Shown here: positions 1-9,239 of the stretch, one piece after another
How positions within the stretch are numbered: the stretch's first letter is position 1
How the letters are laid out: every line of letters starts with the position of its first letter
Assembly (NCBI GenBank): GCA_029851415.1
Contig: CM056742.1
Coordinates: 75,568,748-75,632,747 of the forward strand
Source: Eretmocerus hayati
Taxonomy: Eukaryota; Arthropoda; Insecta; Hymenoptera; Aphelinidae
Direction: 5' to 3'
Length of the DNA: 64,000 nucleotides
Notes under the pieces: model-generated
Seen by the model: only the letters and a program-made list of their open reading frames with translations
What the model was told of the DNA's origin: nothing
Database searches by the model: none
Made by a program: the position numbers and the translations under genes

Positions 1-850
1 TGAAGAATTCGATATTTGAATCATGTGAGATGGTACCTGTAGTTTTTTCCAGAGCCCGCAAGTCGTTTAACACTGACAAGTTGATCAATTCTCCCTCAAA
101 TGGGGTCCAGAAAGCGTGTATATCAACATAGGTTCGAGTTTCACCATTTCTGAGCACATTTAACCCATCACAAACGATTAAATGGTTCAGGAAAGTGTTG
201 AAGGGTAGTGTACACGTTCCAAGGACCATATAGGTCAGTTTGGACGATGTCGAGCTGCCAAATACAGCCCGGGTACCCAAGACATTTGCGTATTTCCGTC
301 TCAAATTCAGTGCAACGTTCAGTGCCTTCTCCACACTCCAGCACGGTTTCAATCAAAATTGTTGCAGTGCCACGTGGTGGAGGGTTGAACAACGAAGAGA
401 ATCTTCTTTGGATCAAGTCAGTCGGTCAAAAATTTGCGCGGATGCAATTTATGGCCCAAAATCGATGTTTCGCCCCACTGTGTGCCGGTTCTCGGTGAGT
501 GAGGATCTGGTTTCGTACCGACCCTTTTCGAGTTTCGATCTAGTCCTGTACCGGTCCTCGGCTAGTTCCACAGTTGCATTATCCCCTGTATTTTAACAGA
601 TTCATTCTTAGTCCATACGACAGCCTAATAACACAAGTTCGGCCTTACTCATGATTTGCAAGGTAGAGCTTGCGTTTCATTACAACAGGATTACGACAAG
701 GGAATATGAGATATTGAGGAAGTCAACCGGATCTTCCTGTTGTTCCCATCGACTCAAGCGTCCAGGACAGTGTCAATCTCGCCCCGTACGAGTCCGGGGC
801 GAAAGCCGAATCGGTCCCGTGGCGTCTCCGGAAAGGCACGGGAGCAGATT
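1..850. other. anonymous sequence, no supported gene
   Basis: Short open frames occur on both strands but none has a recognisable domain, a consistent start or low-complexity-free length worth calling. A GC-richer stretch begins near 760. The segment around 548-567 resembles the reverse complement of the 33-bp repeat units at 851-913, so this may be one arm of an old inverted repeat. Otherwise nothing is seen. Confidence 0.4.
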
Positions 851-913
851 GACACTCGCCGATGACCAGTACAGGACTGGAAGGACACTCGCAGATGACC
901 GGTACGGGACCAG
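851..913. repeat. two-copy 33-bp direct repeat
   Basis: Two adjacent units both start with GACACTCGC and continue with a GATGACC-GTAC core; the second is slightly truncated. They sit in a GC-rich patch inside a short + strand open frame, where they would encode two copies of an 11-residue R-T-L-A-D-D-x-Y motif. This may be the start of a minisatellite or part of an unrecognised element. Nothing supports translation. Confidence 0.5.
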
Positions 914-2015
914 ATCGATATCGCCGGCCCTATTCCAAATCCGCCAGTCGTATGAATGTTGGAGAAGGAAAATCCAATAAAAGACCACGAATCATTATAT
1001 TGGCAGGATTCATTCAGTGACAGGTTTGACTACATTTCGCTAACTGATTTCACATTCTCAGGTCTCGGTTACCTGTAATTTCAATGTGCGTTGAAGAATT
1101 TCCATTCACATAGATTGGGATGACACTCATTTTTCAATTTTTAATTCTCCTCGTTGCTCATGCAAAAATCTCCCTTATTCGAGTAGTACATGAAGAAGAA
1201 ACATCTCCTGAGCAGTTCCAGGGGTGGCATAACGGTGCCCCAGGAACACAATCTCCAGCATTGAATATTTTATGGAAAAATTCACCCTCATAACTCTCCA
1301 CGTCTAGCAGATCGTTTCAATTTTCTATGGCGCCTCCCATCGCTTGCGGAGTATCGAATGACACTATCTCGATTCTGCGAGGAACACGATTGAAATATCA
1401 ATTTTGAGAGAGAAGTTAACCCCAGCACGGTATAAGTCGTTTTTGTAGGAAATTTCTGATACCACGCAAGGGAGACCTTAGAGCTCAAAACTGATATCTT
1501 TATCGTGTATTGCGTGAGATTTCGAGTCGAAACAGTGTATTTTGACATCTTTCAAGCGACAACAGGCGCCATGGAGGATAAAAAGGATCTCCAAGAATCA
1601 AAAAATCTACACATCAGTAGTAAGATCTGTGTTTGCTTCGGTTATTGTCGATCAGTTGCGTTTCGGGATAGTTTTATGTCTCGAGATTTCCACCACGAGA
1701 GTGAGAGAAACAGACAATCGAATCATCCAATCATCCAAATGACATCTCTCGAATATTGCAAGAAGGCAACATGGAGAATAGTGCATAATATACTTACAGT
1801 GATCATGCGGTCGTGTTAATAAAAGTGAAACAGCATATGTGCGTATATATTAGGGTGTATGTTATTTCCCAAGTTCTCCCGGCTTCCCATGCCACCCCCC
1901 ACAACCTAATCATTTGGTGAAATATTGCGGGAGAAAATTTTCCGGGGACCTAGGTGAAATTCGAGTGCTGCCCCACCTAGAGCGTTTCGTATTTGAAATG
2001 TACCCTTCTAAATAA
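914..2015. other. anonymous AT-rich sequence
   Basis: No open frame here has a recognisable product and no clear repeat structure is visible. Frames of 70-100 codons near 1288-1819 overlap on both strands without recognisable motifs and look fortuitous. Confidence 0.4.
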
Positions 2016-2017
2016 AA

Positions 2018-2165
2018 ATCTGAGTCAAAGATTCGCATTTACCACGCATGCATTCCCTTCTACGTCCTTAATAGTGTTTTCAATCGATGGCGGGTGCAAT
2101 TTTCTTCAAAATGACTGCCTGAAACATTCAATTCCATACAGTAAAACCGGAGATAGCCCATTCAT
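2018..2165. mobile_element. diverged relic of the Spy-like palindromic family
   Basis: This stretch aligns almost without gaps to about 11302-11445, inside the arm of the element at 10819-12872. Shared landmarks in order are GAGTCA, an ATTTGCAT-like block, CGCATGC, a CGAT-rich block, TTCTTCAAAATGACT and CAGTAAAACC-GAGAT. I estimate about two-thirds identity by eye. No terminal repeat was found here. The similarity stops close to where the LINE sequence begins at about 2170, so the LINE may have truncated or landed in this older copy. Confidence 0.6.
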
Positions 2166-2258
2166 TCGCCCATCAGACCAAGAACGAACAGTGCGACGGC
2201 ACAGCTGAGCCCAACAGAGAAGAGTGAGGATACAGGAAGAGCATTGCCGGGGAGCAAG

Positions 2259-3050
2259 ATGGATATAGAAGAACTGAAAAAGTTACCAGAAAAAGAGATC
2301 ATGAGCCGTATAATGATGTAGATGGATGAACTCACTACAGAAGACGACCGATTCAAGAAAGAAAGAAGAGTAGATATAAACCAGTTGAAAACAGCTATGG
2401 ATAAACAAAGGGGAGAAGACAGGAGAAAAATGAGAGATCTGGAAACGAACATAGAGAGAAAGACCGAAGCATGGGGAGCGGAACTGCTGCAAAATGAGGA
2501 AAAATGCAAAGAACTGGAGTCAAAAATCACAAAAATGAGTGCAACAAATAATGGAGGAATACCTAAACATGGCCAAGGAGTAAGAAATGAGAGGTTGGAG
2601 ATCTTCATAGAGAGGAAAGAGAGGGAAGAAAAACAAAACAACATTCTAATCAAAGGTACAAATGGGACTGAAACAGGAGTAAATCTGAAAGAGAAGGTGA
2701 GCAGTTTTGCTAGAGAAAAATTATAGGGGCAGGTACAAGTGAAATTTGCAATGAACATTGGGACAAAAAATAGGATATTAGCAGGAATGGAGACCTTCGA
2801 ACGAGAAGTGAATATTGTAAGAAATAAAAACAAATTAGGAAAGGAGAAGATTTACATAAAAAATGACAGCACGCTGAGGGAGAGAGAAGTCCAGAGAAGA
2901 TAGTCGGTATAGCGGGATGAGAAAAAGAAAAGAGGTAAAGATAAGTCACTGGAGGGTAGGAGTGAATGGAAGATGGTATGAATGGATAGAAAGTAAAGAA
3001 AAATTAGAGAAGCAGACCTTTCAGGCAACATCGGAGAACAATAACATGAA
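2259..3050 (+). pseudogene. LINE ORF1 remnant (coiled coil, nucleic-acid-binding)
   Basis: A start codon at 2259 opens a frame interrupted by a TAG at 2319-2321. It continues with a long Lys/Glu/Arg-rich, heptad-like stretch (2322-2550) typical of a LINE ORF1 coiled coil. After a stop at 2724-2726 the same frame keeps ORF1-like sequence with KIYIKNDSTLREREVQ near 2850-2900. A frameshift then moves the C-terminus to the frame containing GRWYEWIESKEK near 2970-3005, a pattern seen at the end of insect LINE ORF1 proteins. The normal protein would bind the element RNA. The exact family is not established. Confidence 0.65.
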
Positions 3051-3189
3051 CAAATGGAAATGCTGGGGGGTTAACGACCCCTGTAACCAAGGGAAGCACG
3101 ATCTGGAGGAGGCGGACCCTGGCACTAACGGAAGCTGGCCAGGTATCGGGGAGACAGTCTCAAAACATGCAGAAGCGAAGGTAACCTCC

Positions 3190-4149
3190 TATAAAGTAAG
3201 AATCGTTTTTTGGAATTTCGCAGGCGCAGGAAAAAAAAGATGAAGATTTCTGAAATATTTGGAAAATTTTGGTGTCATGAATTTGACAGAGACATGGCTG
3301 AATACAGGAAGATGGAAAAAATTGGAAAAATGGCTACCTAGGAGTTATAACTGGGAAGTACAAAGAGCATTCAAGGACAAGAAAGAAGGAAGGAATGCGG
3401 GAGGCATGATAGTGGGTACCAAAAAATCATAGAACATGAGGATGATACAGAAAGACATACCAGATATAATGAGCTATGCAGTGGAAATTGAGGGAGAGGC
3501 CTGGGTTATCATCTCAGTATACAACCAGATGGGTGAAGAGGGATTCCTGAGAACACTAGGAGGAGAAGCAGAGAGAGAAGGGTGGAGCAAACTCATAGTT
3601 AGAGGCGACTTTAATGCAAGAACAGCTGATCAAGGGCACATGGTATGGATTGAAGACGAAGAAGAGGAGAGGAGGAGGAATTCTCGAGACAAAACCATCA
3701 ACGGACAAGGGAAGGATCTGCTGACACTATAGAGGAAACTTGGGTTAAGCATGATGAGTGGAAATATCAGAGGAGACGAAGAGGGAGAAACGACATACAT
3801 CGGCAGCAGAAGACACTCGGTGATAGATTATGAGCGATACAATACAGAAGCGTGGGTGGACACTGAAGAGATGAAAGTAGGAGATATAGTGGAGTCAGAC
3901 CACCGGCCAACAGAAAACAAGCTGAAAAAAAGAATTTCAACAACGAAAAACGTTGAGAGAGACAGAGAGATAAAAAACTGGACAGATGGAGGCATTGAAT
4001 GGTACAAGGAAAATCTGAAGGAAAGAAAAGAAGAATGGGATGGAACCGACGATGAATGGAAAGGAGTAGCCAGGGTGATCAAATCTGTGATAACTAGAAA
4101 AGGTGATCAAAATCCGAGATCCAGTGCCAGAGAAAAAACAATGGTTTGA
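3190..4149 (+). pseudogene. LINE ORF2 apurinic-like endonuclease remnant
   Basis: This is the endonuclease domain at the start of ORF2, which nicks target DNA to prime reverse transcription. Visible family motifs in order: WNFAGAGKK near 3212 (the first catalytic Asn block), TETWLN near 3290, GDFNAR near 3604 (catalytic Asp/Asn), SRRHSVIDY near 3805, and SDHRP near 3895 (catalytic Asp-His). Stops lie at 3241-3243, 3430-3432 and 3730-3732. Frame 1 is used until about 4110, where the sequence shifts to frame 2. A Lys/Glu-rich linker follows. Lesions in this domain alone make it inactive. Confidence 0.8.
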
Positions 4150-5262
4150 CAAAGAATGTAGGGAAAGTAAAACGAGGCTCAATAGGCTTCTCAGAGAGAT
4201 GATTCAAAGCAAGGTGAAAAAATCAGTACTCACATCGGCCAAAAACAAGCACCACCAACTAGGTAGAGAGAGAGAAGAAGACCATAAAAAGGGAGAACAA
4301 AAGAAACTACTAGAAATGAAAGATAAAATTGAAGTTTTGAAGGACATCAAGAAAGAGAGGACACTCAGAGAAAAAGCAAATGGAACCATGAAAGAGGATG
4401 ACTCGGTCGGACACTTCAAGACACTGTCAGAAAGAGAGGATAGCACCTAGGAAGAACAGCCAAGAGACAATAGATAGGAAAGGAGTGAAGAAGATAATGT
4501 GACCATCACGGACGAAGGGATAGAGGAGGCAATCAAGGAACTTAAAAAGAACAAAGCAGCAGGTGGAGACGGGATCAGGAATGAGGCGTGGATCTACGCT
4601 GACAAAGAAACGAAAGAGAAGCTGAGAAGAACTATCCAGAGAATTTGTAATAGGGAAAAGATACCAGACGGATGGAAAGGAGGGTGGACATTCCCGATCC
4701 GCAAGAAAGGGAGCAAGAAAAGAGCCAGAAACTATAGAGGAATAACACTGATGGACACAGCTTACAAGATCTTGGCGATCATCGTGGAGGCGAGGCTGAG
4801 GAAAGAAGTGGAAAGACGGTATTGCCAGAAACGCAAGCAGGATTCAGAAAGGGAAGAAGTGGCATCGGCAATATCTATATTCTGAAGACGATAACAGAAA
4901 AGGAAATACATGAGAACGGTAGAGTATTTGCTTTCTTTGCAGACCTTGGAGCAGTGTTCGACAAGGTAAACAGAGGGAAGCTATGGCAAATCATGAGAGA
5001 GTACAAAATTAGTCAGAGGCTCATAACAACGACAGAGAAGCTCTACGAAGAGACAGCATGCAGGATTGAAACAGAAGAAGGATGTACGAGGGAATTCTGG
5101 ACTAAGAAGGGACTGAGACTGGGATGCCCACTTAGCTCACTCCATTTCCTGATCAAGATAGCGGACGTGGAGGAATATTTGAAGAGAAGGGGAAATGGAG
5201 GAGTCAAGCTGGGAAGGAGTCGAATATCGAAACTAGGATATGCAGATGATCTGGCAATCTGA
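4103..5262 (+). pseudogene. LINE ORF2 reverse transcriptase remnant
   Basis: This is the polymerase core. It carries KNKAAGGDGIRNEAW near 4547, the fingers segment NYRGITLMDTAYKI near 4731, and after a frameshift near 4820 QAGFRKGRSG near 4835. The catalytic A motif reads FADLGAVFDKV near 4936, where the family usually has an aromatic-Asp-Leu-x-x-Ala-Phe-Asp pattern, so Ala-to-Val drift is seen. Motif B is GLRLGCPLSSLHF near 5110, with the usual Gln before Gly-Cys-Pro replaced by Leu. Motif C is YADD near 5239 and is intact. The frame ends at a TGA at 5260-5262. Confidence 0.85.
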
Positions 5263-5277
5263 ACAACAGAAGAGAAT

Positions 5278-5926
5278 GAGCTCAGAAGAATCCTAGGAAG
5301 TTCAGAGAGACACTCCGATCGAAAGGAGATGACTCTCAATGCCGAAATGTCAAAGGTACTAGTTTTCAGCCGGAGAGATAGCAATGAAGGAAATAGGAAT
5401 TGGACATGGAAGACAGAAGATAGAAGGAGTGGAACAATTCAAATATCTAGGGCAGACTTCCATGAAAGACAGCAAGGATGAAGCATACATGAGGGAATCA
5501 ACCAGAAAAGCAGCAGCAGTTATGGCACAAATATGGTGAATCGGAGGGAGAAAATTCGGCGGAGATTCCAACAGAAGAATGATGATGTTGAACGTCTTGG
5601 TAAAAAGCATTTTCATGTATAGAGTAGAAATATGGGGATGGAAAGAGAGGGAAAGACTGGAGGCAATGCAAACAAAGTATATACGTTGGATTCTGGGATT
5701 AGACAGGTTCACGCCACGATATATAGGGATGAAGGGAACGAAAGTTGGAAACATCAGCATAGAAGCCAGCCGAAGAGCGCTCGAATACCAGGAAAGAATC
5801 AAGAAAAGAACCGAAAACAAGGTGCTGAAGGCATGCATGAGGGGAATGGACACACAAGAATGGAGACAAACGAATTGGGGAAAAGAAATGGAAGAACTTC
5901 TACAAAAGGGAAATGTGGAGAGCTAG
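5278..5926 (+). pseudogene. LINE ORF2 thumb / connection region remnant
   Basis: Between 5278 and 5578 the frame changes repeatedly, but family-like blocks such as LNAEMSKVLVFSRR near 5336 can be read. From 5579 to 5926 one frame is open and encodes MMMLNVLVKSIFMYRVEIWGW, the conserved post-catalytic segment of these polymerases, followed by LEAMQTKYIRWILGLDR and a basic helical stretch. This is the normal continuation of the RT above, not a separate gene. Confidence 0.7.
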
Positions 5927-6109
5927 GAAAGACAAGCCAGAGGAGACAGGGGTGGGGACTCGATAAGAAAATGGAGAACCCGATATAAAGAACGAATATA
6001 AGAGGGAAGAAGGGAGAAAATCATGGATCCGAGATCAGCAAGAGAATATCAGAGATGGGAGCTGGTAAAAAGACCAAACTACTTAGACATCACAGGACAT
6101 GAGGAATGA

Positions 6110-6586
6110 TCAAAGAAATTGCAAGGTTCAGGTGTGGGTAATGAGTGCCGAGGAGGGAGACACTGGGAAACAGAAGAAAACAGAAGCTGCAGGGTATGTA
6201 GGTAGGGAGAAGAGACTTGGGAATACGTCAAGGAAAAATGCTCAACAAAGACCGATCTAACGGAGCAAGAAATAATGACAAGAGGCGGAAAGGGAGTGGA
6301 ATGGATGAAACAAGTCTATAAAGGAAAAACTGAAGAGAAGAGGGAAAAGGATGAGAGCAGGCAAAAAGAACAAAGCGGGAGGAAGAAGACAGAAGAATCA
6401 AGATCAGCTCTGAGGAATTTGTATGTAACGAATATGGAGATCTCTAATTTTCATTCCAGACATCGTGAAATGAAATTGAATGAGAGTGAAGGAGAGTCAA
6501 ACCAACCTCTGTATCCCAGTTTGGGGAACATTATCGGTGAAATGAAAAAAAAAAGGAAAAATATACAATCGTCCGAAATGAATTAA
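6110..6586 (+). pseudogene. LINE ORF2 C-terminal Cys/His region and tail
   Basis: Around 6128-6245 the translated + strand shows a Cys-x-x-x-Cys pair, a HWETEENRSCRVC block and a later Cys, matching the zinc-binding tail at the C-terminus of many insect LINE ORF2 proteins (C-x2-3-C, H, C-x2-C, then an E-T-x-E block). Stops and shifts interrupt it. A final Lys/Glu-rich open frame runs from 6275 to 6586. Assignment rests on spacing and on position after the RT. Confidence 0.55.
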
Positions 6587-6671
6587 AAATTTTCTCAAAT
6601 TACTGCCGCATTGTGATAGTGCGAATTAGCTCATTTTCGTCCGATTTGGATCAGGAAAGGTTGATTTAAAA

Positions 6672-7066
6672 TTAAGGCGATGCGGTCACCGTGCACTATG
6701 CACTTCAGCGTGCTTATCAAATGCAAATTATCAAATGCAAATTTGAGTGAAACGACGAGAAGACTCGCGTTTATTATCATCTAACTTGAGTTCGTCTTCT
6801 CATCGTTTGGCTAAAATCGCAAAAGAACTGGAGAAAAGTGGGAATAACTTGAGCGCAGGCACCTCCTAACCTATAATACAGGCACTTTGTAATTCTCACT
6901 TTTATCCGATTCTTTTGCGATTTGAGCTAAACGACAAGAAGACGAACACAAGTTAGATAATAATAAGTATTCGTCTTCTCGTCGTTCAGTCTAAATCGCA
7001 AGAATATCGGAGAAAAGTGGGAATAACTTTCAGCGTGCACAGTGCACGGTGACCGCATCGCCTTAA
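6672..7066. mobile_element. TTAA-flanked MITE
   Basis: A 27-bp perfect inverted repeat lies at 6671-6697 and 7041-7067. It contains TTAA at 6672-6675 and 7063-7066, so the element proper is about 6676-7062 (387 bp), starting GGCGATGCGGTCACC. Exact TTAA flanks are the hallmark of piggyBac-type and Kolobok transposition. Internally a module of roughly 75 bp (GTCTTCTC, a TAAA-TCGCAA block, GGAGAAAAGTGGG) occurs three times in alternating orientation. It carries no transposase, so it is non-autonomous. Confidence 0.75.
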
Positions 7067-7556
7067 TAACAATAATATCCACTCATTATAGTTTGTTTTT
7101 TACGCGAAGAATCGAGTGTAAAATCGAATTGTTGTTATTTTTTCATGAACAATGTGATTAAATCATGGACTTTCGTAGATATCATCGTCCGAAAAATCGT
7201 CGAGTCCCCGTATGTGTGTGAAAACATAAGGAAGTATGCGTGTGAGTATATATGTCGCGGGCTCTTCGTAGAATCAGCCTTTCCATCAAAATCCTACGCT
7301 CTCCATGAAGAGCCGGCCGATCGTGTCAGCGCTCATCCTTCTCACTTTCTCACACCATCGGCCTAGCCTTTCCGTGAGAAGGCCAAGTCGGGTTAAGCTC
7401 TCGGTGTACAGCTGGGCGGAACAGCTATAATAGCCGTCGAGCAAAGTCAACGTCGCGCCCAAAGCCGTCGTGTCAACTTATCTTTTGGAAATATATTTAG
7501 TTGATGATACATATGTCGATTGGTCATATGTTAACAATTATATTCAAATGGAGGAA

Positions 7557-7863
7557 TTGATGATACGTTCAATTAAACATTGATTTTTATATCAATGTCC
7601 CCTACCTATGATGAATACTCCGATGTGAATTGTTTAACTGTCAAATAAATGATATTTTTCTTGACTTTATATGAATAAAATCTCGTTTTACGTGAAATCA
7701 ATATCCAATTGAATATATCATTGATTTCACGTAAGACAAAAATTGATTCACTTAAAGTGAAAAAGAATACTATTCGATTGACAGTTGATCAATTTACATC
7801 AGAGTATTCATCATAGATACGGGATATCAATAGAGAAATCAATATTTAATTGAATATATCATT
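7557..7863. repeat. inner AT-rich palindrome (loop insertion 1)
   Basis: A near-symmetrical palindrome is centred near 7710, where TTTTACGTGAAATCAAT faces ATTGATTTCACGTAAGAC. Outward, the arms match through ATGATGAATACTC-GATGT (left) against its complement near 7793-7815, out to the ATTCAATTAAA-ATTGATTT region at both ends. The arm length is about 150 bp. It is probably a separate MITE inserted in the loop of the larger foldback. Confidence 0.6.
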
Positions 7864-7890
7864 ACATTCTGCATTTGAATATTATTCAAA

Positions 7891-8190
7891 CCCCGTGGGT
7901 GAAACTTTTGAGCAACGTAAAATCTCTACGAGATGTCTGTTGTCCCAACGTTTCCAGCACGTTTCTGGGACGTTTCAACGATTTTTCAAAGGTTGCACAA
8001 TGGTCTCCGAAATGTTTTCTGTGCAACCACGACGGTTAGATTGGGCTCGAATGCAACAAAAGCCAATTAACAACAATCCATTCATTCATTTAAATTCGCA
8101 ACGTCCAAGAACGTGCTGAGCACGTTGAGACAAGAGACATCTCGTAGACATTTTACGTTGCTCAAACGTTTCACTAACGAGATTTCATAC
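7891..8190. repeat. inner foldback with AACGTTTC modules (loop insertion 2)
   Basis: GTGAAACTTTTGAGCAACGT at 7899 faces its near-complement ending near 8190. Both arms share the TCTACGAGATGTCT block and an AACGT-rich interior containing repeated CAACGTTTC / GAAACGTTG motifs. More copies of the AACGTTCC motif follow to 8250. It is probably another small TIR element nested in the 7247-8798 composite. Confidence 0.55.
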
Positions 8191-8430
8191 TATTTACGGA
8201 ACGTTCCAAGGTTGCAATTGCAACGTTCCAGAAACGTTGAGGCAACATTCACTGTTTGGTGGGAAGTTGATACGATAGCTTTGACCGCGACGTTGACTTT
8301 GCTCGACGGCTATTATAGCGGTTCCGCCCAGCAACTCCTGTACACCAAGAGCCTAACCCGACTTAGCCTTCTCACGAAAAGGCTGGACGAGCCAGCCTTT
8401 CCACGAGAAGGCTAGGCCGATGGTGTGAGG

Positions 8431-8700
8431 ATGATGACGGATGAAGCGCTACGCTACGATTTTGCGCCACGCCACGACGCGCTATCGCGCGGCATGACCC
8501 AAACATTTATTCCAGCAAACTCGACCATAGATGGATTTGATTCATTTCCATAATGTACGACTGATACTGTGACAATAATTCCAGTGCATCAATGGTCGGG
8601 TTCGCTGGAATAGATTTTTGGGTCGTGGCGTGCGATAGCGCGTCGTGGTGTGGCGCGAAATCGTGGCGTAGCGATTTATCTGTCAACCCCCCTAAGATAG
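8431..8700. mobile_element. small GC-rich foldback inserted in the right arm
   Basis: The arms are 8448-8503 and 8615-8673, containing GCTACGATTTTGCGCCACGC and its near-complement plus a CGCGCTATCGC block. They surround a 110-bp loop that is itself partly palindromic (ATTCCAGC-AA against GCTGGAATA). The left arm of the host foldback (around 7320-7350) lacks this sequence, so it is an insertion. The exact ends and any duplication are uncertain because the host arms have diverged; GGATGA occurs at both putative borders. Confidence 0.6.
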
Positions 8701-8818
8701 CGAAGAGGATGAGCGCTGACACGATTGGCCGGCTATTCATGAAGAGCCTAAGATTTTCATCGAAAGACTGTTTTTACCAAGAGCCTGCGACATATATATG
8801 GTATATCCAGCGACGACA

Positions 8819-9172
8819 TACAGGATGATTCAAATGTTCGGATATTAGGTGTCATACAAAGTCGTCGTAAACAAATTACGTTTGACCTGGATTTATATAT
8901 GGGACGATCCGTATAAGGTATTTCCATGAACGAATTAGCGATTCGATGAACAATTGAAGAGTTATTGCATTTGTTTAAACGATTTTTGACAAAATCCGAG
9001 TTTGGACTTTAGATACTTCCGAATCAGATAGATCCGGATACAACCACTACATAACCTCAAAATTCTTTTCAAATCTTTTAAAAAAAATTGGAATATCGGG
9101 GATTTGAACTAGGGCCAGCAGAACAAGAGACCGGCACCTTGACCACACGGCTATCGCGGCATCTGTCCCGAT
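8819..9172 (-). mobile_element. possible tRNA-derived SINE
   Basis: Read on the - strand, 9153-9142 gives TAGCCGTGTGGT, close to a pol III A box, and 9110-9100 gives AGTTCAAATCC, close to a B box, about 32 bases apart as in a tRNA. The surrounding cloverleaf does not pair well, so this is not a functional tRNA. The A-rich and unique sequence down to about 8819 would be the SINE body, ending in a GAATCATCCTGTA motif. An alternative is a diverged tRNA pseudogene next to an unrelated repeat end. Confidence 0.35.
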
Positions 9173-9239
9173 TGATTCAAATACTTACATCAGTGATTCC
9201 GTTGAAACTGTGATTTTCCGTGTTCCAAGTTTCCCCAAA

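Larger units (their letters stand above)
2170..6590 (+). mobile_element. degenerate two-ORF non-LTR retrotransposon (LINE)
   Basis: The purine-rich + strand of this 4.4-kb block encodes, in order, a coiled-coil/basic ORF1, an APE-like endonuclease, a reverse transcriptase and a C-terminal Cys/His-rich region. That is the layout of I/Jockey/R1-group insect LINEs. The reading frame is broken by stops at 2319, 2724, 3241, 3430 and 3730 and by frameshifts near 2900, 4110, 4820 and between 5262 and 5579, so the copy is dead. Neither a clear target-site duplication nor a poly(A) tail is visible; the 3' end is placed near 6590 where coding character ends and an A-rich stretch begins. The clade is inferred from motif style only. 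Confidence 0.85.
7247..8798. mobile_element. composite foldback element with nested insertions
   Basis: The ends form a long imperfect inverted repeat: TATATATGTCGC-GGCTCTT at 7247 matches the complement of the sequence ending near 8798. The arms continue through the AGCCGGCC-ATCGTGTCAGCGCTCATCC block, the CACACCATCGGCCTAGCC block and the GCTCGACGGCTATTATAGC block (7290-7480 against 8270-8430 and 8700-8798). The right arm is split by an unrelated foldback at about 8431-8700, and the loop holds two more foldbacks. A TA duplication is possible within the terminal TATA run but cannot be proven. No transposase frame is seen. Confidence 0.65.

Noticed and set aside
2162..2833. 223-codon - strand open frame opposite the LINE ORF1
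   Set aside because: Ser/Phe/Leu-rich antisense shadow of the purine-rich LINE strand.
9100..9170. Functional tRNA gene on the - strand
   Set aside because: Box-like motifs are present but acceptor and T stems do not pair.
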